A stretch of 64,000 nt of DNA from an uncultured Bacteroidota bacterium (GTDB lineage: Bacteria; Bacteroidota; Bacteroidia; Chitinophagales; Chitinophagaceae), in the NCBI GenBank assembly GCA_903824725.1, contig CAIJXU010000013.1, positions 25,683-89,682 of the forward strand, given 5' to 3'. Positions 63,309 to 64,000 of this stretch are shown here, in pieces. A program made the position numbers and the translations under genes. The notes under the pieces were generated by a model. It was not told the origin of the DNA and ran no database searches. It saw only the letters and a list, made by a program, of their open reading frames with translations. How positions within the stretch are numbered: position 1 is the stretch's first letter; each line of letters opens with the position of its first letter.

Positions 63309-63896
63309 TTATTTAGCTGCATAAATATGAATGGCTAATTGCACATCCTTATCTACCATACCTATACCATAATTGACTCCAAAAACAGTTCTGTCAAACG
63401 AGAAAAAAGCTTCGGCAAAAAAGCCTTTGTCTTTTTCGTTAAGATCAGCACTTCTAATTACTGCTGGAAAGCTTACTGGTGCTTTAATTCCTTTCATTGT
63501 TAAATCGCCTGTGATGGTTACTTTTCCTTCACTTACATATTTAACAGAAGTAATAGTAAAATTAGCTTCGCCAAATTTAGCAATATCAAAAAAGTCTGCA
63601 GAAGATAAATGACCTTGTAATTTTTCACCACCACCTGCATCTGTTACTTTTAATCCAGCAACATCAATAACAAAGCTACCACCTGTCAATTTACCAGCAT
63701 TCACCTGAAGTGAGCCAGATTTCAAAGGGAAATAACCTGTGTGGAAATCGCTTTTTTTAGAGCCTATCCAATCTACTTTACTTTTTTGAGCGTTTACAGT
63801 ATAAGTAACGCCCTCGATCATTTTATCTTTTTTTGTAAATGCTACTAAAGATAAAGATGCAGTGATTAAGGCAACTGCGAAAATGATTTTTTTCAT
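63309..63896 (-). CDS. YceI family lipid-binding protein, exported
   Basis: From the ATG at 63896 the product has 195 residues: a signal peptide (1-20, KKIIFAVALITASLSLVAF) and a YceI lipocalin-like beta barrel with YTVNAQKSKVDWIGSK, LSSADFFDIAKFGEANF, VTITGDLTMKGIKAPVSFP and the C-terminal GYGIG-like segment VNYGIGMVDKDVQLAI. YceI proteins bind polyisoprenoids or amphiphiles in the periplasm. The longer frame to 63959 would contain the -7 element TAATTTTG at 63939-63946 and has no signal peptide at its start, so it is rejected. Confidence 0.92.
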   Translation of the reverse strand: MKKIIFAVALITASLSLVAFTKKDKMIEGVTYTVNAQKSKVDWIGSKKSDFHTGYFPLKSGSLQVNAGKLTGGSFVIDVAGLKVTDAGGGEKLQGHLSSADFFDIAKFGEANFTITSVKYVSEGKVTITGDLTMKGIKAPVSFPAVIRSADLNEKDKGFFAEAFFSFDRTVFGVNYGIGMVDKDVQLAIHIYAAK

Positions 63897-63938
63897 ATTG
63901 GTTTTTATTTTTTTAATGTTTGAGCTAACTAAAATAAG

Positions 63939-63946
63939 CAAAATTA
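63939..63946 (-). promoter_or_regulatory. Putative -7 element for the yceI gene
   Basis: Minus-strand TAATTTTG, 42 bases upstream of the ATG at 63896. Confidence 0.4.
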
Positions 63947-64000
63947 TTTGTGTATTCAATTAGTTGACCCGGGTTATATAATATTTTAATATTATTAATA

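Noticed and set aside
1..64000. CRISPR arrays, insertion sequences, toxin-antitoxin or defence islands
   Set aside because: No regularly spaced repeats, transposase signatures, terminal repeats or recognised defence genes were found in either strand.

Overview
The window is a 64 kb stretch of AT-rich, gene-dense chromosome from a member of the Bacteroidota, most likely family Chitinophagaceae. The evidence is the gene families (DUF3810, DUF4270, GSCFA, DUF2911, long LepB, Bacteroidota-type PurM, TonB-dependent receptor with a carboxypeptidase-like N-terminal domain), the near absence of Shine-Dalgarno sequences, and many copies of the Bacteroidota -7 promoter element TAnnTTTG just upstream of genes. 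Exact genus is not determined. About 60 protein genes and one tRNA (Leu, GAG) are visible. No CRISPR array, insertion sequence, prophage, integron, defence island or rRNA was seen, and no gene-free stretch exceeds about 200 bp.

Layout. 1-9.8 kb: end of a XerC/D recombinase, DUF2911 protein, tRNA-Leu, phosphopantetheinyl transferase, dcd, DUF3810, the DUF177-rpmF-plsX operon, a cystathionine beta-synthase-like enzyme, fba, accD, smpB. 9.9-18.9 kb: smc, ftsE, purM and ribF (divergent from one tiny shared promoter region), holA and two unknown proteins. 19-30 kb: a carbohydrate storage block with glgA-glgC-MFS-GH13 amylase-glgB on the minus strand, divergent from a sugar MFS gene and a ROK sugar kinase. 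Together these could move maltodextrin from periplasm to cytoplasm, phosphorylate glucose and build glycogen. 29.8-36.4 kb: lipA, a membrane di-iron hydroxylase, OsmC, a kdsC-ubiA-maf run, iscX and ferredoxin, and an alpha/beta hydrolase. 36.5-45 kb: topA, fatty acid desaturase, a transglutaminase-fold protein with csaA and ogt, cdd with lepB, pdhB. 45-64 kb: a TonB-dependent receptor, purC, trhO, penicillin acylase, GSCFA protein, rlmB, NUDIX, metK, DUF4270 lipoprotein with a GT5-like protein, then a flippase-like membrane protein, hldE-C, subtilase, DinB and YceI.

The window is mostly housekeeping DNA and I found no clear novel multi-gene system. The items most worth checking are: a perfect 17-bp palindrome directly after a promoter-like element inside the glycogen operon; back-to-back purM/ribF promoters within a 10-bp inverted repeat; a terminator-like hairpin ending exactly at the smpB start codon; a GT5-like protein lacking the sugar-nucleotide motif and C-terminal half of glycogen synthase; a ROK kinase that has lost its zinc cysteines; a SirB1-like protein with altered catalytic positions; several probably leaderless genes; and a set of convergent gene pairs that abut or overlap with no terminator between them. 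Many start codons given here were chosen from the position of TAnnTTTG elements rather than from the longest reading frame.
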